Assembly (NCBI GenBank): GCA_964395765.1
Contig: CAYNCU010000104.1
Location: forward strand, 1 to 14,603
Length of the DNA stretch: 14,603 nt
Direction of reading: 5' to 3'
DNA from: DATDPY01 sp964395765
GTDB lineage: Bacteria; Bacteroidota; Bacteroidia; Cytophagales; Cyclobacteriaceae
Part shown: positions 1-7,738 of the stretch, one piece after another
Layout: each line of letters starts with the position of its first letter
Position numbering within the stretch: position 1 is the stretch's first letter
Notes under the pieces: model-generated
Databases searched by the model: none
What the model was told of the DNA's origin: nothing
Seen by the model: the letters and a program-made list of their open reading frames with translations, nothing else
Made by a program: the position numbers and the translations under genes

Positions 1-134
1 CTAAGAACCTCAATTTTCCGGAAGCCTTCCACATTCATCTCCTTAATTCCTTCGATCACTTCATTTTTTAACAGGTCTTCATATCTGGCGGTATTATCCG
101 CGGTGGTATAACCGTGCCATATTCTGACAATCAT
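1..134 (-). CDS. Partial antibiotic biosynthesis monooxygenase-like (ABM) protein, N-terminal part
   Basis: The first 44 codons of a minus-strand gene run off the left edge of the window, starting at the ATG at 134. The visible protein begins MIVRIWHGYTT and continues with a stretch rich in charged helix residues. This opening resembles small dimeric alpha/beta-barrel proteins of the ABM family, which often begin with a strand of the type IVRIWHG. The family is about 95 to 110 residues long, so roughly half is present. ABM proteins include quinol-forming and heme-degrading monooxygenases as well as many uncharacterised proteins, so no substrate is assigned. It lies 131 bp downstream of the Nif3-like gene on the same strand. 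That spacer contains a run of seven C (209-215) but no clear promoter or terminator. The family call rests on recognition of the N-terminus only. Confidence 0.6.
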   Translation of the reverse strand, partial: MIVRIWHGYTTADNTARYEDLLKNEVIEGIKEMNVEGFRKIEVL

Positions 135-265
135 GATCAGTTATTTTGGTTTAACCTTAAAAAATTCAGCCATAAAATTTTAAATGACAGTTCAGGGGTT
201 TTAAAAGGCCCCCCCGCCTGCCATTCCAGAAAAATAAAAATAAGCCGTCAAAGTAAAGTATTAAT

Positions 266-1114
266 TTATAAATAAGGCACAAAGGGGTCACCCGCCTGAA
301 CAAAACGGATTGGAACTTCATGGATAAAATTCCCAAGCCATTCCGCACAGTACTCCATCCCTCCTTCTTCGGAATTAAGATGGCCCATGAGGATCATGGC
401 CTTTCTTTTTTCAAGGGCCACGAGATCCCTTACATAAGTGATACTTGCCCATTCGGGTTCTTCCCCGCAAACAAGCACATCCACATCCGGCCGGGAAAGA
501 AGTTTGATATGTTCCGTGCAACCACGGGATCCCGGTGCGAAGGCAACCCTGCTAAAGGACATCACTGGGTCTCCGGTTACCCGGACCGGGGACTGTTTGA
601 ATTTTCTTTTCAGGTGGCGGACAAATTCGCCGACATACATTTCCGGAAACCTGAGGATGACCGGATCGCTGTGGATCACTTTACTTTTCCAGTTCAGCTT
701 CCGCAACATTCCTTCCATGATGCCATCGGGCTGCGTACGGTGCCAGTGATCGTGAAATCGCCATATGATCAAACCGTTATCATCAATAATTTTTTGCTTC
801 GCCCTGTAGACCGGGTCGTTTTTCAGGTGAATGGATTCGTCCTGGTGATTATAAAAAGTCGGCTCATGCGTAATGACCAGGTTGCATTGCATTTCCACGG
901 CTTTCCGGAGGACTTCCAGGGTAGGGATAAAGGTGCAAAGGATACCCCTGACCCGGTCATGGGGATTCCCGGCTTTAAAGGTATCCACGGTATGATCAAG
1001 CCAGTTGCAGGTGACTTGTTTCTTTATCCTGTTAATGATGCCGGCCGCCGTAATCGTTTTATCCGCCACCAGTTCCTCATTCTCAATTAGTAAGTTGTGT
1101 TGATTCATGATCAT
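266..1114 (-). CDS. Nif3-like dinuclear metal centre protein
   Basis: A 282-residue protein of the Nif3/YbgI/DUF34 family, which forms ring-shaped hexamers with a two-metal site. Its biochemical role is unsettled, although GTP cyclohydrolase-like and metal-handling functions have been proposed. Visible family landmarks are ITHEPTFYNH (residues 81-90), the histidine/aspartate cluster HDHWH (121-125) and the C-terminal GHLNSEEGG (244-252), where H245 and E249 match the usual H...E metal ligands. In YbgI-like members the first motif reads HHP; here the second histidine is Glu (E84), so this belongs to a variant subgroup. The start ATG is at 1114; a second ATG at 1108 is possible. The gene starts 37 bp after the last permease gene of the efflux operon on the same strand and may be transcribed with it, but nothing ties its function to efflux. 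Confidence 0.85.
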   Translation of the reverse strand: MIMNQHNLLIENEELVADKTITAAGIINRIKKQVTCNWLDHTVDTFKAGNPHDRVRGILCTFIPTLEVLRKAVEMQCNLVITHEPTFYNHQDESIHLKNDPVYRAKQKIIDDNGLIIWRFHDHWHRTQPDGIMEGMLRKLNWKSKVIHSDPVILRFPEMYVGEFVRHLKRKFKQSPVRVTGDPVMSFSRVAFAPGSRGCTEHIKLLSRPDVDVLVCGEEPEWASITYVRDLVALEKRKAMILMGHLNSEEGGMEYCAEWLGNFIHEVPIRFVQAGDPFVPYL

Positions 1115-1151
1115 CGGTTTTTAAAATCCATCATTATTTTCTGAATCCTTA

Positions 1152-2270
1152 TTATATCGTTTTCTTATAATTAAAAACTGCCCATCCGTTTAATACCAGC
1201 CCGATGAGAAAGATAGCCAGCAAATGATATTTTACGTCACCGAAAGTGCTTCCCTTCAGGACGATCATGCGCATGGTTTCCACGAAGTGACTGACCGGAA
1301 ACAAATGGGCCAGAAAATAGGCCCACGCCGGCATACTGTCGATGGAAGTAAAGATCCCGCTCATCATGTTAAATACCATCACAACAAAGAAAAGCAGGGA
1401 CATAGCCTGTAGCTGGGTTTCCGTATAGGTGGCTACCAGGAAGCCGAGGCCCAGCAGGGAGAAGATGTAAATTGCCGCCGAGCCATAAAGCAAAGCGATA
1501 CTCCCGACAGGAGTAATGCCATATATAAAGCGTTGTACCAGCAAGCCAATGGTAAATATGATCATCGACATGATCCAAAAGGGGATCAGTTTTCCTAATA
1601 TGAACTGATATTTCTTGATCGGGGTTACATTAATTTGCTCAATTGTGCCCATTTCCTTTTCCTGGAGCATATTTAATGTAGATTGGAACGCCGCCACCGA
1701 TATCATTAAGGTAACCAATATGGCCGGTACAAAAAGCAGGTGAAAATCAAGATAGGGGTTATACCAATTATAGGAGGCGATATTGATTTGCGGTACCGGC
1801 TTATGATTTTCCGCATTTACGGACTGGACATCAATCTCATTACTGAAATTATTCAATATGCTCGATAGGTAGGCTCCTCCCAGGTTGGCCTTGGTCCCTT
1901 CGATGGCATTGATGGCCATGAATACCTTTGCCGAATTATTCATGACTAAGTCGCTTGCAAAGCCGTCCGGTATCTCCAGGATCAGGTCGGCTTTGTCCTT
2001 TTCCACCAGCGCGTAAGCTTTATCGTAGGAGGAGTTGTAGGAAACCAGGCTGAAATGTCCGGAAGAAGTCACCTTCGAAACCAATTGTCGGGAAACCGGA
2101 GAGTGATCATAATCCACCACTGCCAGATAAATATTTTTCACGGAAAAGTCTGCCGCCATGGGAAGAAGGATCAACTGGATTATGGGTGCTATGAAAATGA
2201 TCCTGAGTATTGCCCGGTTCCGCAAAACCTGCCGGATCTCCTTTTCCAGAATAAACTTCAGCGTTCTCAT
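1152..2270 (-). CDS. ABC-2 type transporter permease (YbhR-like)
   Basis: A 372-residue inner-membrane subunit of an ABC exporter. The layout is that of ABC2_membrane_3 proteins: a cytoplasmic N-terminal helix (1-20), a first transmembrane segment (about 22-40), a large periplasmic domain (about 45-172), then five hydrophobic segments between 175 and 366. The short cytoplasmic motif LQEKEMGTIEQINVTP (202-217) is the coupling region that contacts the ATPase in this family. It overlaps the upstream permease gene by 4 bp (ATGA, 2267-2270), which indicates translational coupling and a heterodimeric membrane domain. By comparison with E. coli YbhS/YbhR it should move hydrophobic drugs or cations through the cognate fusion protein; the substrate cannot be read from the sequence. 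It is the last gene that clearly belongs to the exporter. Confidence 0.9.
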   Translation of the reverse strand: MRTLKFILEKEIRQVLRNRAILRIIFIAPIIQLILLPMAADFSVKNIYLAVVDYDHSPVSRQLVSKVTSSGHFSLVSYNSSYDKAYALVEKDKADLILEIPDGFASDLVMNNSAKVFMAINAIEGTKANLGGAYLSSILNNFSNEIDVQSVNAENHKPVPQINIASYNWYNPYLDFHLLFVPAILVTLMISVAAFQSTLNMLQEKEMGTIEQINVTPIKKYQFILGKLIPFWIMSMIIFTIGLLVQRFIYGITPVGSIALLYGSAAIYIFSLLGLGFLVATYTETQLQAMSLLFFVVMVFNMMSGIFTSIDSMPAWAYFLAHLFPVSHFVETMRMIVLKGSTFGDVKYHLLAIFLIGLVLNGWAVFNYKKTI

Positions 2271-3373
2271 GACAACCGGATTTTAAAATTTCTCAGGGCT
2301 AAATAGAGGAATAATGAAGCCATGCCGAGCAGGATCAGGGTTTCTTTCCATATAAACGAAAAACCAATGCCTTTCAGCATAACGTCCTTAACGATTATAT
2401 AGAACCAGCGGGAAGGCACGAAGTTAGAAAGCAATCGGAGTGCCAATGGCATATTATCGATGGGGAAAAAGAAACCGGTCAGCAGCATGGTGGGCAGCAT
2501 CATGGCCATCTGAGAACCCATCATGGCCGTCTGCTGGGTGTCGGTGATCGTTGAAATCAACAATCCCATGGACAATGCCGTAATAATGAATAATGTACTT
2601 TCGAAAACAAGGAGGGGAATACTCCCTTCGATGGGGAGGCCAAGCACGAATACACTCAGGATTAAAATAATTGCCAGATCGGCAAGAGAGACAATCAGAT
2701 AGGGAACCGCCTTGGCAATAATAATATAGATCGGTTTGAAAGGCGATACGAGAAGTACTTCCATCATTCCCATTTCCTTTTCCCTGACGATGGAAACGGC
2801 CGTCATCATCGTGCATACCAGTAACAACACGAGTGCCATTACTCCCGGCACAAAATTCGGAGCCCCTTTGAGTTCCGGGTTATACAACATCCGCATTTCC
2901 GGAATAATATGATATTTCCCTCCCCCGGCTTGCGTCAGCCGGGATTCGTAATCCGTAATGATGGCAGTGATGTAATTGGTCAGACCGGTGGCGGAATTCG
3001 GGTCGGAGGCGTCGGCGATCACCCGTATGGAAGCTTTATTTAAATGCATCAGGTCGTTATAAAATCCCGCCGGGAAAATAACCGCCATCTTGATCTTTCC
3101 CTCTTTAAAAGCCTTATCGATTTCTTTCTCATCCATAAGGGTTTTCTGTAAGGTAAAATATTTACTCGCTTCAATCTTGCGAATGATTTCCTGCGAAGCG
3201 ATGTCATGCGCGTAATCGACGACAACAATTTTTGAATTTTTTATCTCATTGGTCAGGGCAAAACCGAAAAGGATGATCTGTGCGATGGGCAAGCCGAACA
3301 GCAACAGCAGTGTCTTGCGGTCGCGGAACACATGCTGAAATTCTTTCCTCACAAATGCCATGAACTGTTTCAC
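2267..3373 (-). CDS. ABC-2 type transporter permease (YbhS-like)
   Basis: A 368-residue partner of the downstream permease, with the same plan: N-terminal amphipathic segment, transmembrane helix at about 21-41, periplasmic domain at about 45-172 and five hydrophobic stretches from 175 to 362. The coupling motif VREKEMGMMEVLLVSP spans 196-211. The start used is GTG at 3373, giving MKQFMAFVRKEF, which matches the N-terminus common in this family; an in-frame ATG at 3361 would cut four residues from that block. The gene is separated from the upstream ATPase gene by 184 bp, the only long gap among the structural genes of the operon, and that gap carries a period-8 tandem repeat. The two permeases probably pair to form the transmembrane channel served by the two ATPases. 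Confidence 0.9.
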   Translation of the reverse strand: MKQFMAFVRKEFQHVFRDRKTLLLLFGLPIAQIILFGFALTNEIKNSKIVVVDYAHDIASQEIIRKIEASKYFTLQKTLMDEKEIDKAFKEGKIKMAVIFPAGFYNDLMHLNKASIRVIADASDPNSATGLTNYITAIITDYESRLTQAGGGKYHIIPEMRMLYNPELKGAPNFVPGVMALVLLLVCTMMTAVSIVREKEMGMMEVLLVSPFKPIYIIIAKAVPYLIVSLADLAIILILSVFVLGLPIEGSIPLLVFESTLFIITALSMGLLISTITDTQQTAMMGSQMAMMLPTMLLTGFFFPIDNMPLALRLLSNFVPSRWFYIIVKDVMLKGIGFSFIWKETLILLGMASLFLYLALRNFKIRLS

Positions 3374-3474
3374 CGGTCAGTATATTTTAATCTATGTCTG
3401 GTTATAAAGTCTTTTTTATTTATCATTTTAATTCAATTTTTAATCACACTGTTAATACGATCCTCATTTCACTT

Positions 3475-3554
3475 CTACCCGTCAACCCGTTTACTCGTCA
3501 ACCCGTCGACCAGTCTACCCATCTACCCTTCTACCCTTCAATATGTCACCTGTC
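3475..3554. repeat. Degenerate 8-bp tandem repeat, about 8 to 10 units
   Basis: Split in steps of eight from 3475, the sequence reads CTACCCGT, CAACCCGT, TTACTCGT, CAACCCGT, CGACCAGT, CTACCCAT, CTACCCTT, CTACCCTT, CAATATGT, CACCTGTC. The first eight units follow the consensus C(T/A)ACCCGT closely and the last two are degraded. The array ends 3 bp from the stop codon of the ATPase gene (3558) and sits in the 184-bp spacer before the next permease gene of the same operon. Eight is not a multiple of three, so the array would shift frame if translated, and it does not look coding. Each unit carries a CC/GG core, so the operon mRNA carries repeated G-rich GGGT blocks. Function unknown. The period is directly visible. 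Confidence 0.8.
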
Positions 3555-3557
3555 CCA

Positions 3558-4298
3558 TTATTCCGTCCTTTTCGCTCCTCTCGCCAGTTTATAAAAGACC
3601 TCATTCATCGAATGCACGGCAAATTTTTCCTTCAATTTCCGGGGGTTATCCAAAGCATCGATCCTTCCGTCGACCATGATACAAACCCGGTTACAATATT
3701 CCGCTTCGTCCATATAGTGCGTGGTGACAAAAACGGTGATTCCCTTATCGGCGGCATCATAGATCAGGTCCCAGAATTGCCGGCGGGTAACTGGGTCCAC
3801 ACCGCCGGTAGGCTCATCTAGGAAAACAATTTTCGGGGAATGGATCACGGCCACCGAGAAGGACAGTTTTTGCCTCCAGCCCAGCGGAAGGTCCTTGACC
3901 AGTTTCTTCGCTTCATTGTGAAGGCCCAGAAAGTCGATCAGCTTCTCACTTTCTTCCCTGATCTGCACATCCGTCAATCCGTAGATCCCCGCGTAAAAGC
4001 GGATGTTCTCCAGGATGGACAGATCTTCATAGAGCGAAAACTTCTGGCTCATATAGCCGATATTCTTCTTGACCATATCAGGGTTCCGGTGAATGTCATA
4101 TCCCGCCACCCTGGCGCTTCCTGAAGAAGGCGCGAGTAAACCGCATAACATTCGCATAGCCGTTGTTTTTCCGGCGCCATTCGCGCCCAGAAAACCGAAA
4201 ATCTCTCCCGGGTGCACGTCGAAGGTCAGGTGGTCCACCGCCACAAATTCACCGAAACGCCTGGTGAGTTGATCCGTTTGTATTACTGCCTCTTCCAT
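3558..4298 (-). CDS. ABC transporter ATP-binding protein (efflux ATPase 2, corresponds to YbhF C-terminal half)
   Basis: A 246-residue ATPase subunit of the exporter. Walker A is GANGAGKTT (38-46), the Q-loop glutamine is Q85 in GYMSQKF, Walker B is IVFLDEP with catalytic E162, the D-loop follows at GGVD and the H-loop histidine is H194 in VTTHYMDEAE. The signature motif is not LSGGQ but LPLGWRQ (137-143), a form typical of the C-terminal half of YbhF-type proteins. The start is placed at the ATG at 4298, two bases after the upstream stop codon; an alternative TTG at 4304 would add two residues and overlap that stop by 3 bp. Either way the two ATPase genes are tightly coupled. Paired with the upstream ATPase, its intact Walker, Q and H elements should form the catalytically competent site. 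Confidence 0.92.
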   Translation of the reverse strand: MEEAVIQTDQLTRRFGEFVAVDHLTFDVHPGEIFGFLGANGAGKTTAMRMLCGLLAPSSGSARVAGYDIHRNPDMVKKNIGYMSQKFSLYEDLSILENIRFYAGIYGLTDVQIREESEKLIDFLGLHNEAKKLVKDLPLGWRQKLSFSVAVIHSPKIVFLDEPTGGVDPVTRRQFWDLIYDAADKGITVFVTTHYMDEAEYCNRVCIMVDGRIDALDNPRKLKEKFAVHSMNEVFYKLARGAKRTE

Positions 4299-4300
4299 GT

Positions 4301-5218
4301 TCAACGGTTTATCAATTCAATAAAACAATCTTCGATGGACGGTTCCACCTGTTTTAACTCAATGCCGTTATGGCCTTTCTCCTCCAGGTAATTTTGAAGC
4401 TCGGATCGGCTTTCCCCGGTTTCCCCTTTAAAAGTGACATGAAGGTATTCGCCGAAAGCAAAACAGCTTAAAATGTTCTTATAATTCCGTATGTCGCGAG
4501 GGAGCTTGTAAATGGAGTCCGATTTCACGGCATATAAATTACCGGCATAGGATTTTACAATATGCCGGGGTTCGTCGATCGATAAAATCCGCCCGGCCTG
4601 CATCAGGGCAATGCGGTCACATAAATTCGCTTCATCCATATAAGGCGTTGAAACCAAAATGGCAATCCCCTGTTCTTTCAAACGCTTCAGCATGTCCCAG
4701 AATTCCCTGCGTGAGACGGCATCCACGCCGGTAGTCGGCTCATCGAGAAACAAAACGCGGGGTCGGTGGATCAGGGCGCAACACAGGGCCAGCTTTTGTT
4801 TCATACCCCCGGATAATTTTCCCGCTCTCCGGTATTTAAAAGGTTCAATCTGTATATAGATATCCCGGATCAGGTCATAGTTTTCACGGATGGAAGTATT
4901 GAAAAGAGTGGCGAAGAAATCGAGGTTTTCTTCCACCGTAAGGTCCTGGTACAAAGAAAACCTTCCGGGCATATAGCCGATCAGGGAACGGATTAATTTA
5001 AAATCCTGCACTACGTCATAGCCGATCACCGACGCCTTTCCGCTGTCGGGCAGGATCAATGTGGTGAGGATCCGGAACAGGCTTGTTTTCCCCGCGCCGT
5101 CAGGACCGATCAGTCCGAAAATTTCGCCGTTGTTCACGGAAAACGAAACATCCTTTACGGCGACTGTGTTTCCCTTATTATAGGTCTTGTTAATAGAATC
5201 CAGTGTTACGGCATTCAT
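4301..5218 (-). CDS. ABC transporter ATP-binding protein (efflux ATPase 1, corresponds to YbhF N-terminal half)
   Basis: A 305-residue ATPase. Walker A is GPDGAGKTS (38-46), the signature is a canonical LSGGMKQ (135-141), and Walker B is VLFLDEP with E160. Two switch residues are not canonical: the Q-loop position is Gly (G85, in GYMPGRF) and the H-loop position is Pro (P192, in VSTPYMDEA). About 85 residues after the core (220-305) form the C-terminal extension often seen in drug-efflux ATPases. The gene begins 3 bp after the fusion-protein gene ends and runs into the second ATPase gene with 2 bp between stop and next ATG, so the products are likely made in equal amounts and assemble as a heterodimer. 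In E. coli YbhF the two halves are fused; here they are separate. Confidence 0.92.
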   Translation of the reverse strand: MNAVTLDSINKTYNKGNTVAVKDVSFSVNNGEIFGLIGPDGAGKTSLFRILTTLILPDSGKASVIGYDVVQDFKLIRSLIGYMPGRFSLYQDLTVEENLDFFATLFNTSIRENYDLIRDIYIQIEPFKYRRAGKLSGGMKQKLALCCALIHRPRVLFLDEPTTGVDAVSRREFWDMLKRLKEQGIAILVSTPYMDEANLCDRIALMQAGRILSIDEPRHIVKSYAGNLYAVKSDSIYKLPRDIRNYKNILSCFAFGEYLHVTFKGETGESRSELQNYLEEKGHNGIELKQVEPSIEDCFIELINR

Positions 5219-5221
5219 GCT

Positions 5222-6124
5222 TTAAAATTTTACTTCTCCGTACATTCCGATCTTGAGATAACCGTCATTTTTAACTTTAATTTTAATGGCATACACGAGG
5301 TCGGACCGTTCATCTTTCGTCATGATGGTTTTGGGAGTGAATTCAGCTTTATCGCTGATCCAGGTTAAAGTGCCGGGGTATTCCTTGTATTGATCCGGCC
5401 CGTTGTCGACCAACACTTTTACCTGCTGATCCAGTTTTACCTGAGGGAGCTGGTCGCCGGTAATATAAGCCCGCAGGATAAGGGACGAAAGATTGGCAAT
5501 TTTATACAGCGGTTTACCCGGCGTAACCATTTCATAGGGCATAACATATTTGGTGAGCACAACGCCGTTCACCGGATTGACGATCCTGCATTTGGAAAGC
5601 TGGTCATCCATCTCCTCTATCTCAACCTTCAGGGGTTGTGTCTGTTCGGCGATATTTTGTGTCGTTATGTCCAACGTCGATTTTTGCGCCCTGATTTGTT
5701 TTTCAATTTCCTCCACTCTGGCATTGGCATCATCGAGTTGCTTTTGCGAAGCCGCCCCACCTTTCACCATATTGTTTATTCTTTCCTGGTCCTTTTTCGC
5801 ATTGTTCAGTTGAACAACCAGCGAAGCGATCTGGGCGGATATATCCGGCTTCTGACTGAGAATGGCGTTGATCTGTGCTTTCAGTTGTTTTCGTTTGAGG
5901 TAAAGCTGTACACTATCGACATAACCCACGCATTGACCCGAGTCCAGCGACTGCCCCTCCTCTGCTGTGAATTGTTTCAGTGTGCCGTTCGCATCAGCCG
6001 AGATTACCGTTTCATCTGTTTCGAAAGAACCGGAAGCATCGTTCCCGTCCTCCCCGTAGTGGCAGGCCGACATTAAGCCTGCCGCGATCACTATGAGCCA
6101 TTTGGATTTCATCACAAGTTTCAT
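5222..6124 (-). CDS. HlyD/MFP-family efflux membrane-fusion lipoprotein
   Basis: A 300-residue periplasmic adaptor linking the ABC permeases to the outer membrane channel. The N-terminus is a lipoprotein signal peptide with the probable lipidated cysteine C21 in the box MSAC, so the protein is anchored by lipid rather than by a transmembrane helix. A split biotinyl-lipoyl-like domain surrounds an alpha-helical hairpin rich in Gln, Lys and Glu (about 72-178, heptad-like coiled coil), closed by the usual CRIVNPVNGVVL block (179-190) and VTPGKPLYKIANLSSL (200-215). A beta-barrel domain and a short C-terminal strand follow, ending GMYGEVKF. The length is normal for the family. It lies 27 bp from the TolC-type gene and 3 bp from the first ATPase gene. 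ATG 6124 is used; an internal ATG at 6112 would leave a shorter n-region. Confidence 0.9.
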   Translation of the reverse strand: MKLVMKSKWLIVIAAGLMSACHYGEDGNDASGSFETDETVISADANGTLKQFTAEEGQSLDSGQCVGYVDSVQLYLKRKQLKAQINAILSQKPDISAQIASLVVQLNNAKKDQERINNMVKGGAASQKQLDDANARVEEIEKQIRAQKSTLDITTQNIAEQTQPLKVEIEEMDDQLSKCRIVNPVNGVVLTKYVMPYEMVTPGKPLYKIANLSSLILRAYITGDQLPQVKLDQQVKVLVDNGPDQYKEYPGTLTWISDKAEFTPKTIMTKDERSDLVYAIKIKVKNDGYLKIGMYGEVKF

Positions 6125-6128
6125 TTAC

Positions 6129-6158
6129 TGATTCTGATTTCGATTCCGATTTTAATTT
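6129..6158. repeat. Degenerate 6-bp tandem repeat at the TolC/HlyD junction
   Basis: On the plus strand the sequence reads TGATTC, TGATTT, CGATTC, CGATTT, TAATTT in five successive steps of six. The array overlaps the stop codon of the outer membrane factor (6152-6154) and fills most of the 27-bp spacer before the HlyD start codon at 6124, so it occupies the ribosome-entry region of the adaptor gene. On the mRNA it is purine-rich (AAATCR-type units). The array is short and could be chance or slippage. Confidence 0.55.
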
Positions 6159-7462
6159 CCGGTTGTGTTCTGGTAGTTGTAGTAAGCCATTAACAGTTGT
6201 ATTTCATGGAGCGAGCGGTTTTGCCTCGCCTGATCTTCGGCATTGATTTCGCTCAGGTAATCGTTGACCGATATGGCGCCGTTTTTCAATTGGGTATCGG
6301 CCGTATTTTTAATTGATGTGCGCAAATCGACGATCTGATCGTCGGACTTGATAAGCTCCTGCAATTTTTCAATTTCCTGGTTCTGCTGCTTCAGCGTAAA
6401 ATCCGTATTGAAAAGAAAAGTTTTTTTCCTCGCTTCATTCATGGCCTTATCGATATCCAGCAATTGTTGTTCATGTCCGTAGGTATAAAAGGCGGACAGC
6501 GACCAATTCAGGCGAATCCCGCCGATATAATAGGGAGACATATCTTTGGAAAGCATATTTACCGGCGACGGCCGCCCGATGCCCCCCTGGAAAAATAATT
6601 CCACCTTCGGGATATTTTTTGCACGTAGGATTTTGCTTTGTATATCGTCGCTCATGCCCTGGTTGTCGTAGAATTTCAATTCCGGCCGGTTGATCTGGTC
6701 CGACAGCGAAGGCGTCGAGGGTATCTCAAGGACCGTACTGTCGCCGATGTCCCGGTTCAGGAACTGGCCGAGCATTTGCAGGTAGGCTTTTCTGGAGGCC
6801 GAAAGTTCAATACTCTGCTGACCGGCATTCAACAACTCGGCTTTTAATTTATCAACACTGTTGCCGTAGTCAATCCCGTTCTCGATGGCAACATTGATCC
6901 TGTCAATTCCATTCTGTATGTCTTTCTTTCTTAATTCGTTTTGTTTGTATTGCTCGTCGATCAGCAGGATCCCGAAATAAACCTGGTTTACCCGGTCTTT
7001 CAGCTTATAAAGTTCTACCTCAAGGTTATCTTCCTGGATATCGGAATTTACTTCCTGCAGGTCCCGTTGCCGGCTGGTGGTAACCATCGAAGTCAACGGT
7101 TGGCTGATCTCTCCATACAATTTGTACTGGTCCTTGCTCAGCGTGGGAATATCCACGCCAGGGAAACTGATGGGGATCTGCGTAACATCCGACTGGTAGG
7201 TGGCCTGCCCGTTCACGGATACCTGGGGTAGAAATCCCTTTGAAATATCAGACACCGAGTATTCTTTGCTCAAGGCGAGCAATTCCTTCTGCTTTACCAA
7301 CGGGTAATTTTTTTCCGCCAGGGTATAACATTCATCCAGGGTCAGCCGGTTATTTTCCCGGGGCTGGCTCCGGGCCAGGGTTCCGACGCCGAATAACAGC
7401 AGAACCACAGGCAGCAGGAAATTAATTTTAGTCAGCACATGCGTGTTTTGATTAAATTTCAT
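6152..7462 (-). CDS. TolC-family outer membrane efflux protein
   Basis: A 436-residue outer membrane factor that forms the trimeric exit duct of the exporter. The signal peptide covers about residues 1-33, with a hydrophobic core PVVLLLFGVGTLA and probable cleavage near ARSQ. The mature part starts with RLTLDECYTLAEKNYP (39-54), a hallmark of the family, followed by two repeats of long alpha-helical and short beta segments (55-245 and about 260-436). The segment GGIRLNWSLSAFYTYG (314-329) matches the second-repeat beta strand region. The start is placed at ATG 7462; an upstream in-frame TTG at 7471 is less likely because it would add residues ahead of a normal signal peptide. The gene follows tetR after 276 bp and precedes the lipoprotein adaptor by 27 bp, in the order expected for a TetR-controlled tripartite pump. 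Confidence 0.92.
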   Translation of the reverse strand: MKFNQNTHVLTKINFLLPVVLLLFGVGTLARSQPRENNRLTLDECYTLAEKNYPLVKQKELLALSKEYSVSDISKGFLPQVSVNGQATYQSDVTQIPISFPGVDIPTLSKDQYKLYGEISQPLTSMVTTSRQRDLQEVNSDIQEDNLEVELYKLKDRVNQVYFGILLIDEQYKQNELRKKDIQNGIDRINVAIENGIDYGNSVDKLKAELLNAGQQSIELSASRKAYLQMLGQFLNRDIGDSTVLEIPSTPSLSDQINRPELKFYDNQGMSDDIQSKILRAKNIPKVELFFQGGIGRPSPVNMLSKDMSPYYIGGIRLNWSLSAFYTYGHEQQLLDIDKAMNEARKKTFLFNTDFTLKQQNQEIEKLQELIKSDDQIVDLRTSIKNTADTQLKNGAISVNDYLSEINAEDQARQNRSLHEIQLLMAYYNYQNTTGN

Positions 7463-7550
7463 ATTCAGCAATCATTTAAAATCTTCAAAAGAAAACCGCA
7501 ACGGCAATTCAATAAATTTACCGCAGTAAACAATTATGATTTTCAGGGTA

Positions 7551-7580
7551 CCGGCGAATGGCCGTTAAACTCCGGTGAAT
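7551..7580. promoter_or_regulatory. Direct repeat CCGG(C/T)GAAT, 21 bp apart, upstream of the tolC-like gene
   Basis: CCGGCGAAT (7551-7559) and CCGGTGAAT (7572-7580) differ at one position and start exactly 21 bp apart, two helical turns. They lie about 90 to 120 bp upstream of the start of the outer membrane factor gene, in the 276-bp spacer after tetR. Such phasing fits a pair of protein sites, but no promoter could be recognised near them. The remainder of the spacer (7463-7738) shows only a weak hairpin (TTTAC/GTAAA, 7517-7530) and AT-rich sequence. Confidence 0.25.
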
Positions 7581-7738
7581 AGTATTTTTCTCACCGAAGT
7601 TGCTTCCGCCCCGGATATACCTCGCTTCAATTGTTACGGGGATCGATTTAAGATTCATTATATTTCCGTTCATGTATTTATTTTTTTTAATATTATACTT
7701 GGAACAACTTCGCGTGGGAAGACGGTTGATCCGGATCA

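Noticed and set aside
320..1090. A 256-codon plus-strand open frame opposite the Nif3-like gene
   Set aside because: It is an antisense shadow of a well-supported family member; its translation has no recognisable domain.
5390..6076. A 228-codon plus-strand frame opposite the HlyD-type gene
   Set aside because: Antisense shadow; the minus strand encodes a lipoprotein signal and adaptor motifs within a tight operon.
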